Below are positions 41,326 through 50,087 of a stretch of 64,000 bases of DNA, piece after piece. Position 1 is the stretch's first letter; each line of letters begins with the position of its first letter. Source of the stretch: Gelria sp. Kuro-4 (lineage in GTDB: Bacteria; Bacillota; DTU030; DUMP01); NCBI RefSeq assembly GCF_019668485.1, contig NZ_AP024619.1, positions 2,816,463 to 2,880,462 of the forward strand, given 5' to 3'. The notes under the pieces are model-generated. The model saw nothing but the letters and a program-made list of their open reading frames with translations. It was not told where the DNA came from and searched no databases. The translations under genes were made by a program, and so were the position numbers.

Positions 41326-42099
41326 TCAGCCTCGTCCCGGCATGCGCCATACATATGGTGGAATGGTCTCGGCGCCGCGCAGGACACGCGGCATCCGCGG
41401 CATTGATCCTGACGCCCGCAGTGGCGGCGGCGGGTAGTCCGGGCTCGCTCTCTGTGCCCGGTGAAGCTCTGGGGCTATGTTCTCCGCCGCAGGAACAAGA
41501 TCCTTGTCAACAAAGGGGCTTCGTTCATCAGCTGGACCAAGGCCTGCATCTGTTTCCTCCGGAACTTGGTAAGGCCGAGGTGGAAGACTCACTTTCTCCG
41601 CGGCCGCTGTGTCCGCCGCTGGAAGCGCCGTTTTCTCCTGTTCCTCCCGCCTTAGGATGAAGATCTCAATGTCGCCTCGTATTACGACCTCGTATCTTCT
41701 GCTCGCAAACACAGCTCCCGTCTTCGCTTTTGGCGCCCCCGCCCGCTCTTCGGCCAGTCCCGTCTCCGTCACCATACAGGTAAGATTTTCGGAAAACCTG
41801 GCCTGAAGCCCCCCCTCCGCCCTTGTTGCGGTTGCTTCTTCACTGGGCGCGAGGCCGATTTCCTGGACGAAGTTCCGGTACACGCTGGTCAGTTGGTACT
41901 CGCCCGGAGTCTTCGCTTTCTCATAGCAGGCAACTAGCTCAAGCCTGCCGAACGCCAAGACTTTACCCTTGGCGACAGGGTGGAGATAGATCCGGCTTGG
42001 TTCGACTTCACAGGTGACAAGTCTCCCTTCGCCGGCGCTGGGAAGTTGATGGACACAATCGAACGGTTCTCGCCTCAATATTTGCGGCTTGGTCGGCAA
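41326..42099 (-). CDS. hypothetical protein, possible spore-associated
   Basis: A 257-residue soluble protein. The first 150 residues are beta-rich (VEPSRIYLHPVAKGKVLAFGRLELVACY, RYEVVIRGDIEIFIL) and loosely resemble a SPOCS-like unit. The last 90 residues are Pro/Ala/Arg-rich and probably disordered. ATG 42099 is preceded by GAAAGGAGGGTG. The neighbourhood of SPOCS and CAP genes suggests a spore envelope role, but I do not recognise the family. Confidence 0.6.
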   Translation of the reverse strand: MPTKPQILRREPFDCVHQLPSAGEGRLVTCEVEPSRIYLHPVAKGKVLAFGRLELVACYEKAKTPGEYQLTSVYRNFVQEIGLAPSEEATATRAEGGLQARFSENLTCMVTETGLAEERAGAPKAKTGAVFASRRYEVVIRGDIEIFILRREEQEKTALPAADTAAAEKVSLPPRPYQVPEETDAGLGPADERSPFVDKDLVPAAENIAPELHRAQRASPDYPPPPLRASGSMPRMPRVLRGAETIPPYVWRMPGRG

Positions 42100-42157
42100 C
42101 TTTCACCCTCCTTTCCCCTCACTCAATTTCTTGGGTTTTTACATTAATACTATGCAC

Positions 42158-42246
42158 GCGGAACGTATACGTGCCAGTACATCCGGTGCGAGGGGCCGAC
42201 GGCTGCGCCGGCGCGGCGAATGCTCATGGGGCCGGCGGCGTCCATG
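42158..42246 (-). pseudogene. 89-bp fragment of FMN hydroxy-acid dehydrogenase gene
   Basis: About 90% identical to 49462-49551 inside the gene at 49059-50087, with one 1-base gap. The shared stretch includes GCCGGCGCGGCG and GCCGGCGGCGTCCA. It ends sharply on both sides. The surrounding 42100-42426 interval contains no gene. Confidence 0.75.
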
Positions 42247-42426
42247 CGGAAAAGCACATCCTCGGGCTGTGGGAGGGCGTCACGGAAAACAAGGTCGTTG
42301 CCTGGGAGCCGGGTAGGATCGTCGGCGACGATTCGTAGACATCAGCTACCTACCAATGTTGCTGCTCTGGACGATGAGCTGCCAATCCCCAGGGGCTAGG
42401 TGAGCCTCTATTCTGGTGGAGGGCGG

Positions 42427-43506
42427 TCAGTCGCCTAAGGAAATGCCCAAGGCCCGGGCGGTTTTCACCAGTTGGCCCTCCGGCGGAACGCTGCGGGTAC
42501 CGCGAACGGCCAGATTCAAGGGTACGGCTTCGATGTCTTGTCCCTTAAGGCAAACCATTAATCCATGCTGTCCCGACATAGCTAGTTCAGCGGCCATGAC
42601 GCCGTAGCGGGTGGCGAGGACCCGGTCGAAAGCGGAAGGGGATCCGCCGCGCTGTAGATGACCCAAGACGAGGGCGCGGCACTCAATGCCGGTGGCGTTC
42701 TCAATTAGCCCGGCCAAGACAGGACCGATGCCCCCCAACCGGATTTTAGTGTGGGCGGTGGGTATTTGCTGACGAATAACATAGTTTCCTTCAGGATCTT
42801 TTACTCCCTCTGCAACTACGATGATGCTGAAGTGTTTGCCTTCGTGCTGCCGTTCCTTGATCTTAGCGATCACGCTGTCCAAGCGCCATGGTATCTCCGG
42901 AATGAGTATGACGTCGGCTCCACCGGCAATGCCGCTGACCAAGGCGATCCAACCGGCATCACGACCCATGAGCTCAAGGATCATCACCCGGTGATGCGAT
43001 TCGGCAGTGGTGTGGAGCTTATCCAGTGCTTCGGTGGCCGTGGTTACGGCCGTATCAAAGCCGAAGGTTTGGTCCGTGGCTAAAAGGTCGTTGTCGATGG
43101 TCTTTGGGACCCCGATTACCCTGGCGCCTCTTTGGGCCAGCTCATAAGCAATGGCTAGGCTCCCGTCGCCGCCGATGGCGATGAGACAGTCGATGCCGTT
43201 TTTTTGTAAGTTCGCCACGGCCTGACCAGACATATCACGGTAGTCGATGCCTTTATCCGTTTGGACAGGAAAATGGAAGGGATTATCACGATTGTTGGAA
43301 CCGAGAATGGTTCCGCCGCGGTGCAGGAGACCGGAGGTATAGTTGCTGCTAAGGACAACGCTTCGGTTTTCGATTAAGCCGGCATAGCCGTCTAGAAATC
43401 CGATCACTTCCCAGCCACGGCGTAAAGCACAGCGGGTGACTGCGCGAATCACGGCGTTAAGGCCGGGGGCATCGCCGCCGCCGGTTAGCACCCCTAAGCG
43501 TTCCAT
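42427..43506 (-). CDS. pfkA: 6-phosphofructokinase
   Basis: A 359-residue phosphofructokinase A-family enzyme. GGDGS at 112-116 has Gly where pyrophosphate-dependent enzymes have Asp, which indicates ATP use. PKTIDND at 134-140 has Lys where E. coli PfkA has Gly, a pyrophosphate-type residue. Other conserved parts are GGGDAPGLNA, MGRDAGWIAL and LGHLQRGGSPSAFDR. The mixed signature is known from group III ATP-PFKs, so phosphoryl donor should be tested. The gene stands alone and feeds glycolysis. Confidence 0.93.
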   Translation of the reverse strand: MERLGVLTGGGDAPGLNAVIRAVTRCALRRGWEVIGFLDGYAGLIENRSVVLSSNYTSGLLHRGGTILGSNNRDNPFHFPVQTDKGIDYRDMSGQAVANLQKNGIDCLIAIGGDGSLAIAYELAQRGARVIGVPKTIDNDLLATDQTFGFDTAVTTATEALDKLHTTAESHHRVMILELMGRDAGWIALVSGIAGGADVILIPEIPWRLDSVIAKIKERQHEGKHFSIIVVAEGVKDPEGNYVIRQQIPTAHTKIRLGGIGPVLAGLIENATGIECRALVLGHLQRGGSPSAFDRVLATRYGVMAAELAMSGQHGLMVCLKGQDIEAVPLNLAVRGTRSVPPEGQLVKTARALGISLGD

Positions 43507-43572
43507 GATTTTCCCTCCTCCAATGCTTCGCTAAAGAATTAGACCGCGGACTGCTCGGGGTATGCGCTCGTA

Positions 43573-44955
43573 TTAACCTCGAACACGCTGAAGCCGGGCG
43601 TCGACGGCCGCCACCTTTGCCCGTTCTTCAGCCCACCAGCCGGGGCTGCGCTGGGCATCCAGTTCTTCTACCGTTTTCCCTTGCTGCTCCACCCAGGTAT
43701 AGTACTTAAGATTGAACCAGCGCTCACGATTGAAGCGCGTGCCTTCTTGAATGTAGTCGAGCTTAACCCCGCGGAAGATGCTGTGGAAGCGGGCCGCGGC
43801 CTGCTCGCGGTCGAGAGGCCCGAAGCGCCGGTTCAAGTCCGCCATTACGGAGCGGTAGCGGTCAATGGAATCAGTCAGGATGGTGACAACATTGGCGCTT
43901 CCCGGCAGGCGCCAGTACTTCGCGGCTTTGATCGCCCCGAGCACGTTGGCCACACCCGAGATTCCGAAGATGGTCGCCATCTCCCGCACGGCAGCTTCCC
44001 GAATCCCCGCCCGCGAAGTCAGGTACTCCATGCCTACGGGATCGGTGAGAAGCTGCAGCCCCAGCTTCGCCTCCATGTCGTCGATGCACACAAGGGCATC
44101 CATGTTGAGGACGTTGTGGATCCACGTGACGTGCTTGTCGCCGATGCCCTGGATATCGTGGTCGCCGTATCCGTTGCAGTAAAGAGTAGGGCACTGCACC
44201 GGCTCCAGGCCGACAATTTTGGTCTCGGGGAAAATTTCCTTTAACCGGTCGCCGGCAGCTATGGTTCCGGCCGAGCCCATCCCCGAAACAAAGGCCGCGC
44301 AGCGACCATCGCCCAGCCCCCGGGACTTAAGCGCCTGAACAAGCTCGGCAATTGTGCCGCCGGTGACGTAATAGTGAAAGCGGTAGTTGGCCATCACCTC
44401 GAACTGATTCAGCACGCGGATGTGCGGCTTTCGCGCCAGTTCCTTGCACTTTTCGTAAATCTCCCGCACACTGGATTCGCAACCTGGAGTTTTTATGTAC
44501 CGGCCGCCATAGCGTTCGATAAGGGCAAAACGTTCCCGGCTCATGTTCTCGGGTAAGATGACTACGGCATCGTAACCCATGCGCCCCGCCACCCATACGC
44601 CGCCGATGCCGTAGTTCCCGGTGGAAGGATAGACCAGCGTGTCTCGCCCCGGCCAGATGCTCCCCGCCAGCTGGTTCTCCATAGTCACTGCGTAAGTGGC
44701 CCCCACCTTGTGCGAGCCGGTAGGAAAATCACGTCCATAAAGGACGACGATATTGGCCTCGATACCTGTAAGCTCTTGCGGAAGCACGAAGCAACAGGGC
44801 GTGCCGTCGGGTTACCGCCAGGTGATGTTGTAGAGGTTCACCGGGTCGAGCGGCGCCGCCTCCCTGGCCGTAAGCGCCCGCTCCCTGACCTGAGGGGCGA
44901 TCCTTTCCGGGTGAAGCATCTCTTCATATGTCGGGCCCCAGATAAGCTGCTGCAT
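43573..44955 (-). pseudogene. PLP-dependent enzyme (TrpB/threonine synthase fold) interrupted by in-frame TAA
   Basis: A gene of 461 codons starts at ATG 44955 with GGAGGAGGTC upstream. Codon 48 is TAA (44814-44812), and the same frame continues unbroken to 43573. Before the stop the protein reads ...NLYNITWR, after it PDGTPCCFVLPQELTGIEAN, which together look like one natural sequence. The catalytic part is complete: PLP lysine in TGSHKVGATY, YPSTGNYGIGG and SGMGSAGT. A GTG at 44787 could restart translation of a 404-residue form. Fold type II lyase or synthase of unknown substrate. Confidence 0.75.
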
Positions 44956-45114
44956 GTTCTTACAGACCTCCTCCCTTGAGAAAGATTATATCATTTGCCT
45001 TTTGTTTGAGGCGACACGCGCGGAAGCTTCTTCACCTCCAGCTTTTCCACTTCCAGGCGGGCACCCCCTGGCGCTTTGCCATCCCTACCGCTCCACAGCA
45101 ACGGCCGGCGAGCC

Positions 45115-45149
45115 TTGCACGGCAGTCAAGAGCCGTTTCAGCCGTGCAA
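45115..45149. terminator. inverted repeat between B3/B4 gene and PLP enzyme
   Basis: TTGCACGGC (45115-45123) and GCCGTGCAA (45141-45149) form a 9-bp stem with a 17-base loop, just past the stop of the B3/B4 gene. No U-run, so termination is uncertain. Confidence 0.4.
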
Positions 45150-45166
45150 ACGCTGCCGGCCGGATG

Positions 45167-45868
45167 CTACCAGGAAATCTCCCGGTGGGTAACGTCCAGC
45201 AGGAACGCGCGCGAGTCCACGCCGAAGTAATCCTTCAAGCCGTCCTGAAAGTCCCTAAGGACCGCCTCGGCTGCACCGTCCTCCAGGTCACCAAGCACCT
45301 CGGAGATTAAGATGATGTTCCTCGTTTCCCGCCCGATCAGCCCGGTACGCGCCTGGCGCCAGACAAAGTGGCGCGTTAGAATGGTACTCCCATCGGCATA
45401 AGCCACCTCGCCGGAAGGCACCTCTTCCGGTTCGGACGCGTCTAAAGCCAGAAACCAGTCACCCTGCCGGGTGAGCCGCAACTCAAGCGGTCCCTGCAAA
45501 GCGGCCAGATCAAAGCCTCCCGCCGGAACCATATGGCTAAGAGAGACGGCGTTATAGAAGTCCACCAGGGGGTTGATGCGGAACGGCCCGCCGCCCTTCA
45601 GCGCCCGGCGCAGGATCGCCTCAATAGAACTGGGATACTGCTTGACTGGAATCCCCAGGGCGCGGAAGCGCTCGCGCCAGGGCCGGACCCTAGGATGCGA
45701 CTGGGCATTGCCGTAGACCGCCGCCTGCTGCGCCGCAGCCCAGGTCGCTTCCCAGCGGGAGTTGACTTCCGCCCGCTCCTCGTGGTTGTTCACTCCCTGC
45801 GCCACAACAGCAACAACCTTTATGCCGGGAAAGAAGTCGAATATCCGCGGCTGGATTATGAACTTCAT
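45167..45868 (-). CDS. B3/B4 tRNA-binding-domain protein
   Basis: A 233-residue protein matching stand-alone B3/B4 domain proteins related to the phenylalanyl-tRNA synthetase beta subunit. Features are FRALGIPVKQYPSSIEAILRR, INPLVDFYNAVSLSHMVPAGGFD and the late ADGSTILTRHFVWRQARTGLI. Such proteins may edit or bind mischarged tRNA. It follows the flavoprotein gene after a GC-rich gap and has no obvious operon partner. Confidence 0.82.
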   Translation of the reverse strand: MKFIIQPRIFDFFPGIKVVAVVAQGVNNHEERAEVNSRWEATWAAAQQAAVYGNAQSHPRVRPWRERFRALGIPVKQYPSSIEAILRRALKGGGPFRINPLVDFYNAVSLSHMVPAGGFDLAALQGPLELRLTRQGDWFLALDASEPEEVPSGEVAYADGSTILTRHFVWRQARTGLIGRETRNIILISEVLGDLEDGAAEAVLRDFQDGLKDYFGVDSRAFLLDVTHREISW

Positions 45869-46119
45869 AAAATCGATCAGCCTGGTTCAAAAGAGCTGAC
45901 TGTTCTGCGCAGCAGCCGGCCTCCCTGTAACCAGGCTGTCACTCCTTTCAGGTTTTGTTTTGCCCGCTCCCGGCAGCCGGCTTTGCGACAGGGAGGCCTC
46001 GGCCCCGGGAATCCCACCCGGACGGGAGAACAGCGACCACCGGGTGCAACGAGAAGGTAGGCTTAGAACTCGAACACTTCTTCCGGCCGGAGCACCAATA
46101 CCCGCGTACTGAAGCGCGC
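45869..46119 (-). other. GC-rich, structure-prone gap
   Basis: About 250 bp between the flavoprotein stop and the B3/B4 start. The minus strand contains several complementary GC blocks (CCGGGTGGG / CCCGG, GGCCTCCCTGT / ACAGGGAGGCC, GCCGGCTGC repeated). The last two allow long-range pairing of 11 bp. It could be a structured leader of the B3/B4 gene, but I cannot assign a known riboswitch class. Confidence 0.3.
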
Positions 46120-47715
46120 TTACTGCCGGTCCTTTTCGCACCTTGGGTATCCGTCTTCACCTCGGCGTACCCTGATGTTGCACCGCCACGCGGGACCGCC
46201 TTCGGCGGGGAAGTCTTCGCGGTAGTGGTTTCCGCGGCTTTCCTCCCTAAGGAGGGCAGAACGGGCAACCATAAGACCGGCAAGGATAAGGTTCTCCGCC
46301 TCTAAGGCTTCCCGGATTGCTTTCGGCGTCTGTGCCTTCAAGTCTTGGGCCCTGGCCGCCAGATCCTCCAGATCACGGATGGCCGTCTCAAGGCCTTTTG
46401 CGGTGCGCAGCACGCCGAGGTGCGTGCCGGCCACGTGCTTAAGACGGCGCTTAAGTTCCGCAGGGCGGGCGCTCTGTCCTTCCTGCCATCTCTTAAGGCG
46501 CTCTTGCGTCAGGCCCGCAGAAGGAAGGGATGACGGAGGAGACGTCTTCCAAGCATCACAGGCTGCCGCCTGTCCGGCGCGCCGGCCGAAGACCACGGCT
46601 TCAGTCAAGGCGTTCCCGCCCACGCGGCTGGCCCCATGTACCCCGGCCGTTACTTCACCACAAGCAAAGACACCGGGAACATCCGTTTCGCCGGAAGGAC
46701 CGACGGCCGCCCCGCCGCAGAAGAAGTGTTGTGTAGGCGCCACCGCCACCGGCTCCTCGCGCAGGTTTATCCTGCTTGAGGCAATCCGCTTGAGGTCGGC
46801 GACCAGAGTTCCTTGCCACCGCTTTTCAGGAAGCCGGTTAAGGTGAAGGTAGACGGTTCGTCCGGCCGCTATCTCCTTGGCTACCGCCTGGGCGGCGCGA
46901 TCCCGCGCGTAGCGTTCTGCTCCCGCCATCGAGCTCAGGCCCCATTCAGGCAGCTTCTTACGCAGGAACTCTTCGCCCAGGTCGTTGGTAAGCGGCACTT
47001 CATCGGCCAAGGAGAGGGGGATGAACCAGCCCGGCAGCTCCGGGTCGGCAAAGCCGAGCGGAAAGAACTGGACGAACTCCATGTCCTTCAGCGTTGCGCC
47101 CGCACGGTAAAGAAGGGCGTAACCGTCCCCCGTCGTGCCGGGCGGGTTGTCCGTCCGAGCGTAGAGCTGTCCTGCCCCGCCTGCGGCCACCACCACCGCC
47201 CGGGCCGGCACCTCCTCCACCCTGCCGCTCGATAGGTCTAGATATGCCACTCCCACGCAGCGGCCGGAAGCAAAAAGGAGTTCGGTGACCATGGCCTGTT
47301 CGTGAACAGCAATGCCCCGCTCTTTAACCGCCTTGGCCAGGGGCAGGGTAAGGGCGGTGCCGGCGATGACCTCACGCTTGGCATACTTGGCGACCGAGGC
47401 CAGACCTTTTCCCACATCGAGCTTTACCCCGTACTCGGTGAGGCCCAGCACCGCTTCCGGTCCCTCCGAAACCAAGACGTCCACCAGGACAGGATCATTG
47501 ACCCAACGGCCGGTCTTAAGTGTGTTCTCCTTATGCTTTTCTGGAGGGAAGCCTCCTAAACCGAGGCTGAAGCCCCCACCCGACACGGCGCTTGAGTTCC
47601 CCAAGCCTAGGGTGGTTTTCGATAAGACTAATACCTCGGCCCCTTCCCCGGCAGCGGCTAAGGCCGCCGAAAGGGCCGCTCCTCCGCCCCCGACAACTAC
47701 GACATCCCAAACCAC
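46120..47715 (-). CDS. FAD-dependent fumarate reductase/aspartate oxidase-type flavoprotein
   Basis: A 531-residue flavoprotein of the succinate dehydrogenase/fumarate reductase/NadB family. It begins with the dinucleotide-binding loop VVVVGGGGAALSAALAAA, has the FAD contact GNSSAVSGGG, and the substrate-site THFF-like TQHFFCGGAAV and HGASRVGGNALTEAVVFGRRAG near the C-terminal domain. GTG 47715 is favoured with AGGAAGGGG upstream; TTG 47736 is possible. No iron-sulfur or membrane-anchor subunit gene is adjacent, so the electron partner is unknown. Confidence 0.83.
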   Translation of the reverse strand: MVWDVVVVGGGGAALSAALAAAGEGAEVLVLSKTTLGLGNSSAVSGGGFSLGLGGFPPEKHKENTLKTGRWVNDPVLVDVLVSEGPEAVLGLTEYGVKLDVGKGLASVAKYAKREVIAGTALTLPLAKAVKERGIAVHEQAMVTELLFASGRCVGVAYLDLSSGRVEEVPARAVVVAAGGAGQLYARTDNPPGTTGDGYALLYRAGATLKDMEFVQFFPLGFADPELPGWFIPLSLADEVPLTNDLGEEFLRKKLPEWGLSSMAGAERYARDRAAQAVAKEIAAGRTVYLHLNRLPEKRWQGTLVADLKRIASSRINLREEPVAVAPTQHFFCGGAAVGPSGETDVPGVFACGEVTAGVHGASRVGGNALTEAVVFGRRAGQAAACDAWKTSPPSSLPSAGLTQERLKRWQEGQSARPAELKRRLKHVAGTHLGVLRTAKGLETAIRDLEDLAARAQDLKAQTPKAIREALEAENLILAGLMVARSALLREESRGNHYREDFPAEGGPAWRCNIRVRRGEDGYPRCEKDRQ

Positions 47716-47808
47716 GCTCAATTTCCCCTTCCTCAAGCTGCCTTTGAGCCATATATTGGCGAATTTTTTGCGAAATCCTGCCGGAACTCGGGCAATTTCA
47801 GGCCTCTT

Positions 47809-47961
47809 TCACGTATCCCCGCAACCAAAAGGCGGCGCAAAGGTCAGAAACGGATTGCGGTGCCTCTGTAATAACCTTTCCTTGGCGTGAAGGGTAAAAA
47901 CGTATCGGTCTTGCCGGGCTAAGTTGCTGATGAGCTCCAGTACCTCCGCATCGGTCGTCAC
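47809..47961 (-). CDS. short DUF4258-like fragment
   Basis: A 50-codon frame from GTG 47961 with AAGGAGGGGGA directly upstream. DRYVFTLHAKERL resembles the start of DUF4258-type toxin-like proteins (Y.F..HA.ERL), after which the frame becomes uninformative and stops. It may be a truncated gene. Confidence 0.35.
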   Translation of the reverse strand: MTTDAEVLELISNLARQDRYVFTLHAKERLLQRHRNPFLTFAPPFGCGDT

Positions 47962-48236
47962 TCCCCCTCCTTAACAGAATCATATTCTTAACCCGGAACT
48001 ATTTCAAGCTATTGAATTACTTGGTTAACCTATAGCTAAACAAGAAAACACAGAACGCGCGCACCGCTGCCGTGCGCTCTGCCAGGGGCGAAAGCGATCG
48101 CCACCGGGTCCTTGACAGCCGCAGCGGCGGCGGCCAGCTGCATTCGCACTGCACAAAAGGATGACCCGGCTGACAAGTAAAGGCTGTCTCATCACGTAAA
48201 AATGTGTTATACTGATTTACGTGGAGGTGGAATGCG

Positions 48237-48497
48237 ATGGAAACGCAGAATGTCACGCTGTCTCTACCCAAAGAGTTACTGCGTCAGGCGAAGCACCTTG
48301 CCATTGAGCAGGGTACTTCCCTTTCCGGCTTACTCGCCCAACTGCTGAAAGAGGCGACAAAGAGCAAGGATGAATATGTGGAGGCAAGGGAGCATCACCT
48401 TGCTGTGCTCAATAACTTAGATCTGGGCACGGAAGGGAAAGCCGGTTGGACCAGGGGTGACTTACATGTCCGCCAGCCGGGACAGACAGTTTGTTGA
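48237..48497 (+). CDS. ribbon-helix-helix-type antitoxin
   Basis: An 86-residue protein whose first 40 residues (QNVTLSLPKELLRQAKHLAIEQGTSLSGLLAQLLKEA) fit a ribbon-helix-helix DNA-binding domain. The tail would bind the PIN toxin whose gene overlaps by 32 bp. GTGGAGGTGG lies before ATG 48237, and TTGTGTTATAC-like sequence near 48205 may be the promoter. Confidence 0.75.
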   Translation: METQNVTLSLPKELLRQAKHLAIEQGTSLSGLLAQLLKEATKSKDEYVEAREHHLAVLNNLDLGTEGKAGWTRGDLHVRQPGQTVC

Positions 48498-48894
48498 TAC
48501 AAATGTCCTTGTTTATGCCCATGATGCCTCGGCAGGAACAAAACACGAACGGGCGAAGTCTTTGCTGACCGAGTTCTGGCATAAGGGCACAGGCTGCTTG
48601 AGCGTGCAGGTACTCCAGGAATTCTATGTGACAGTCACGCAGAAGGTGTCCCGCCCGCTTTCGACCGAGCTGGCTTCTCAGATTATCCGAGACCTGGCCT
48701 GCTGGCGGGTTCACGTGCCCGAGCCGGTAGATATTTTACAGGCGATTGAGCTCAGCACACTCTTTAAGATCTCGTTCTGGGACGCCATGATTCTGCACAG
48801 CGCCCGTACCTTAGGTTGCCGCATCGTTTGGTCCGAAGACCTAAACCCGGGGCAGAACTACGGCGACATGAAGGTACTAAACCCGTTCTCCTGA
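48466..48894 (+). CDS. PIN-domain ribonuclease toxin (VapC-like)
   Basis: A 142-residue PIN protein: FVDTNVLVYAHD with the first catalytic Asp, VLQEFYVTVTQK with Glu, and ISFWDAMILHSA plus WSEDLNPG with the last acidic residues. Start ATG 48466 follows AGGGGTGA and overlaps the antitoxin. The third copy of the hairpin repeat lies 35 bp past its stop. Confidence 0.92.
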   Translation: MSASRDRQFVDTNVLVYAHDASAGTKHERAKSLLTEFWHKGTGCLSVQVLQEFYVTVTQKVSRPLSTELASQIIRDLACWRVHVPEPVDILQAIELSTLFKISFWDAMILHSARTLGCRIVWSEDLNPGQNYGDMKVLNPFS

Positions 48895-48928
48895 CGTGAA
48901 GCATAACTGCCGTTCTCTTACAGCCCGA

Positions 48929-48988
48929 GTGGGGTATAAAAGGAGCAGGAAGCTCCGGAAAAGCTTCCTGCTCCTGGAGGGCATAGCG
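48929..48988 (+). repeat. repeat element copy C (hairpin core only)
   Basis: About 60 bp nearly identical to the core of copies A and B, including TATAA, the perfect 14-bp stem with loop ccggaaa (48941-48975) and GGAGGGCATAGCG. The -35 box and the downstream terminator/peptide part are missing. It lies just downstream of a PIN toxin gene, as the others lie beside toxin-antitoxin genes. Confidence 0.85.
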
Positions 48989-49058
48989 GCCACGCCCTTA
49001 GGTAAAGAGGAGGCGCCATTCTCCCCGTCGAGTAGGCCTGGCGTCGGTAAGAGAGTCT

Positions 49059-50087
49059 CTATGCCAGGAGAGCCGGTCCGGCGGCCGCCGGACTGGGACA
49101 GCCGGTAAGGATCATGGCCGCGCGCAGTTCTTCGGCGAGTTTCCTGTAAAGGAACCGGACGCCCTCAGCGCCGCCGCCGAAGGCCGCCCAGGCCGCAGGG
49201 CGGCCGACGAGGACAGCATCCGCTCCCAAAGCGAGGAACTTGAGGACATCCACGCCGCTCCGCACGCCGCCATCGGCCAAGAGGGTCAGCTTCCCTTTAA
49301 CCTCTGCAGCCACGGAGGGCAGCACCTCGGCCGTGCCGGGGGTGTAGTCCAGCACGCGCCCGCCGTGGTTGGACACCACTATTCCCGCAGCGCCGCATTC
49401 GTACGCCAGACGCGCCTCATCCGCCGTCATTACGCCTTTGACTATTACAGAAAGTCGGGTGGCGGAACATATGCGTGTCAGTACATCTGGTGCGAGCGGG
49501 CCGACGGCTACGCCGGCGCGGCGCATGCTCATGAGGCCGGCGGCGTCCACGTCGATGCCTACGGCCACAGCCCCCGCATCCTCGGCCAGGCGTATGCGCC
49601 GCAGGATTTCTTCCGCCGGGCGCGGCTTGATGACAGGGATGCCACGCCCGCCCACAGCCTGAAGCGCCTTCAAACCCATGGCATACTCCTCAGGCTCGGC
49701 ACCGTCGCCGGTGCAGGCCAGGGTACCCGCCTCCCGGGCACCCTGCACCTGGGCCAAGGTGAACTCCCATTCTAAGATGCGCCCTTGGAAGTTCACTTTG
49801 GCACCGGCTACAGGAGCTCCCAGCACCGGGAGAGCCAGCGTTTTACCGAAGAGCGTAACGCTCAGTTCCGGTTCAGTTGCCGCGTGCAGTGTACGTAGAT
49901 TGAGTTTGATGGCGCGCAGGGCCTCATAGTTGTTTATCGCGGAAGTACCCGTACCTACCCCGCCCATCCCCGGCACCTGCCCGGCACAGACCCGGCCGTC
50001 GCACACACGGCAGAGGGAACAGACGCCCAGCAGCTTCTCGCGGGCGGCCGAGCGTACCTCTTCCCAGCCCATCGCCGCACCGGTCAC
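49059..50087 (-). CDS. FMN-dependent alpha-hydroxy-acid dehydrogenase/oxidase family
   Basis: A 342-residue TIM-barrel flavoprotein of the glycolate/lactate oxidase family. GIVVSNHGGRVLDYTPG holds the catalytic His and FMN contacts, with LLADGGVRSGVDVLKFLALGADAVLVGRP following. A Cys cluster near the N-terminus (CSLCRVCDGRVCAG) is typical of anaerobe versions. The start overlaps the glycerate kinase stop by 4 bp. With that kinase it could oxidise or form a hydroxy acid such as glycerate or lactate. Confidence 0.88.
   Translation of the reverse strand: MTGAAMGWEEVRSAAREKLLGVCSLCRVCDGRVCAGQVPGMGGVGTGTSAINNYEALRAIKLNLRTLHAATEPELSVTLFGKTLALPVLGAPVAGAKVNFQGRILEWEFTLAQVQGAREAGTLACTGDGAEPEEYAMGLKALQAVGGRGIPVIKPRPAEEILRRIRLAEDAGAVAVGIDVDAAGLMSMRRAGVAVGPLAPDVLTRICSATRLSVIVKGVMTADEARLAYECGAAGIVVSNHGGRVLDYTPGTAEVLPSVAAEVKGKLTLLADGGVRSGVDVLKFLALGADAVLVGRPAAWAAFGGGAEGVRFLYRKLAEELRAAMILTGCPSPAAAGPALLA

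Noticed and set aside
44812..44814. Recoding of the in-frame stop in the PLP enzyme
   Set aside because: The codon is TAA, which is not used for selenocysteine (TGA) or pyrrolysine (TAG), and no special downstream structure was seen.
45869..46119. T-box or cobalamin riboswitch in the GC-rich gap
   Set aside because: The conserved T-box (GGGTGGNACCGCG) and cobalamin B12-box sequences are absent; only general stem potential is visible.
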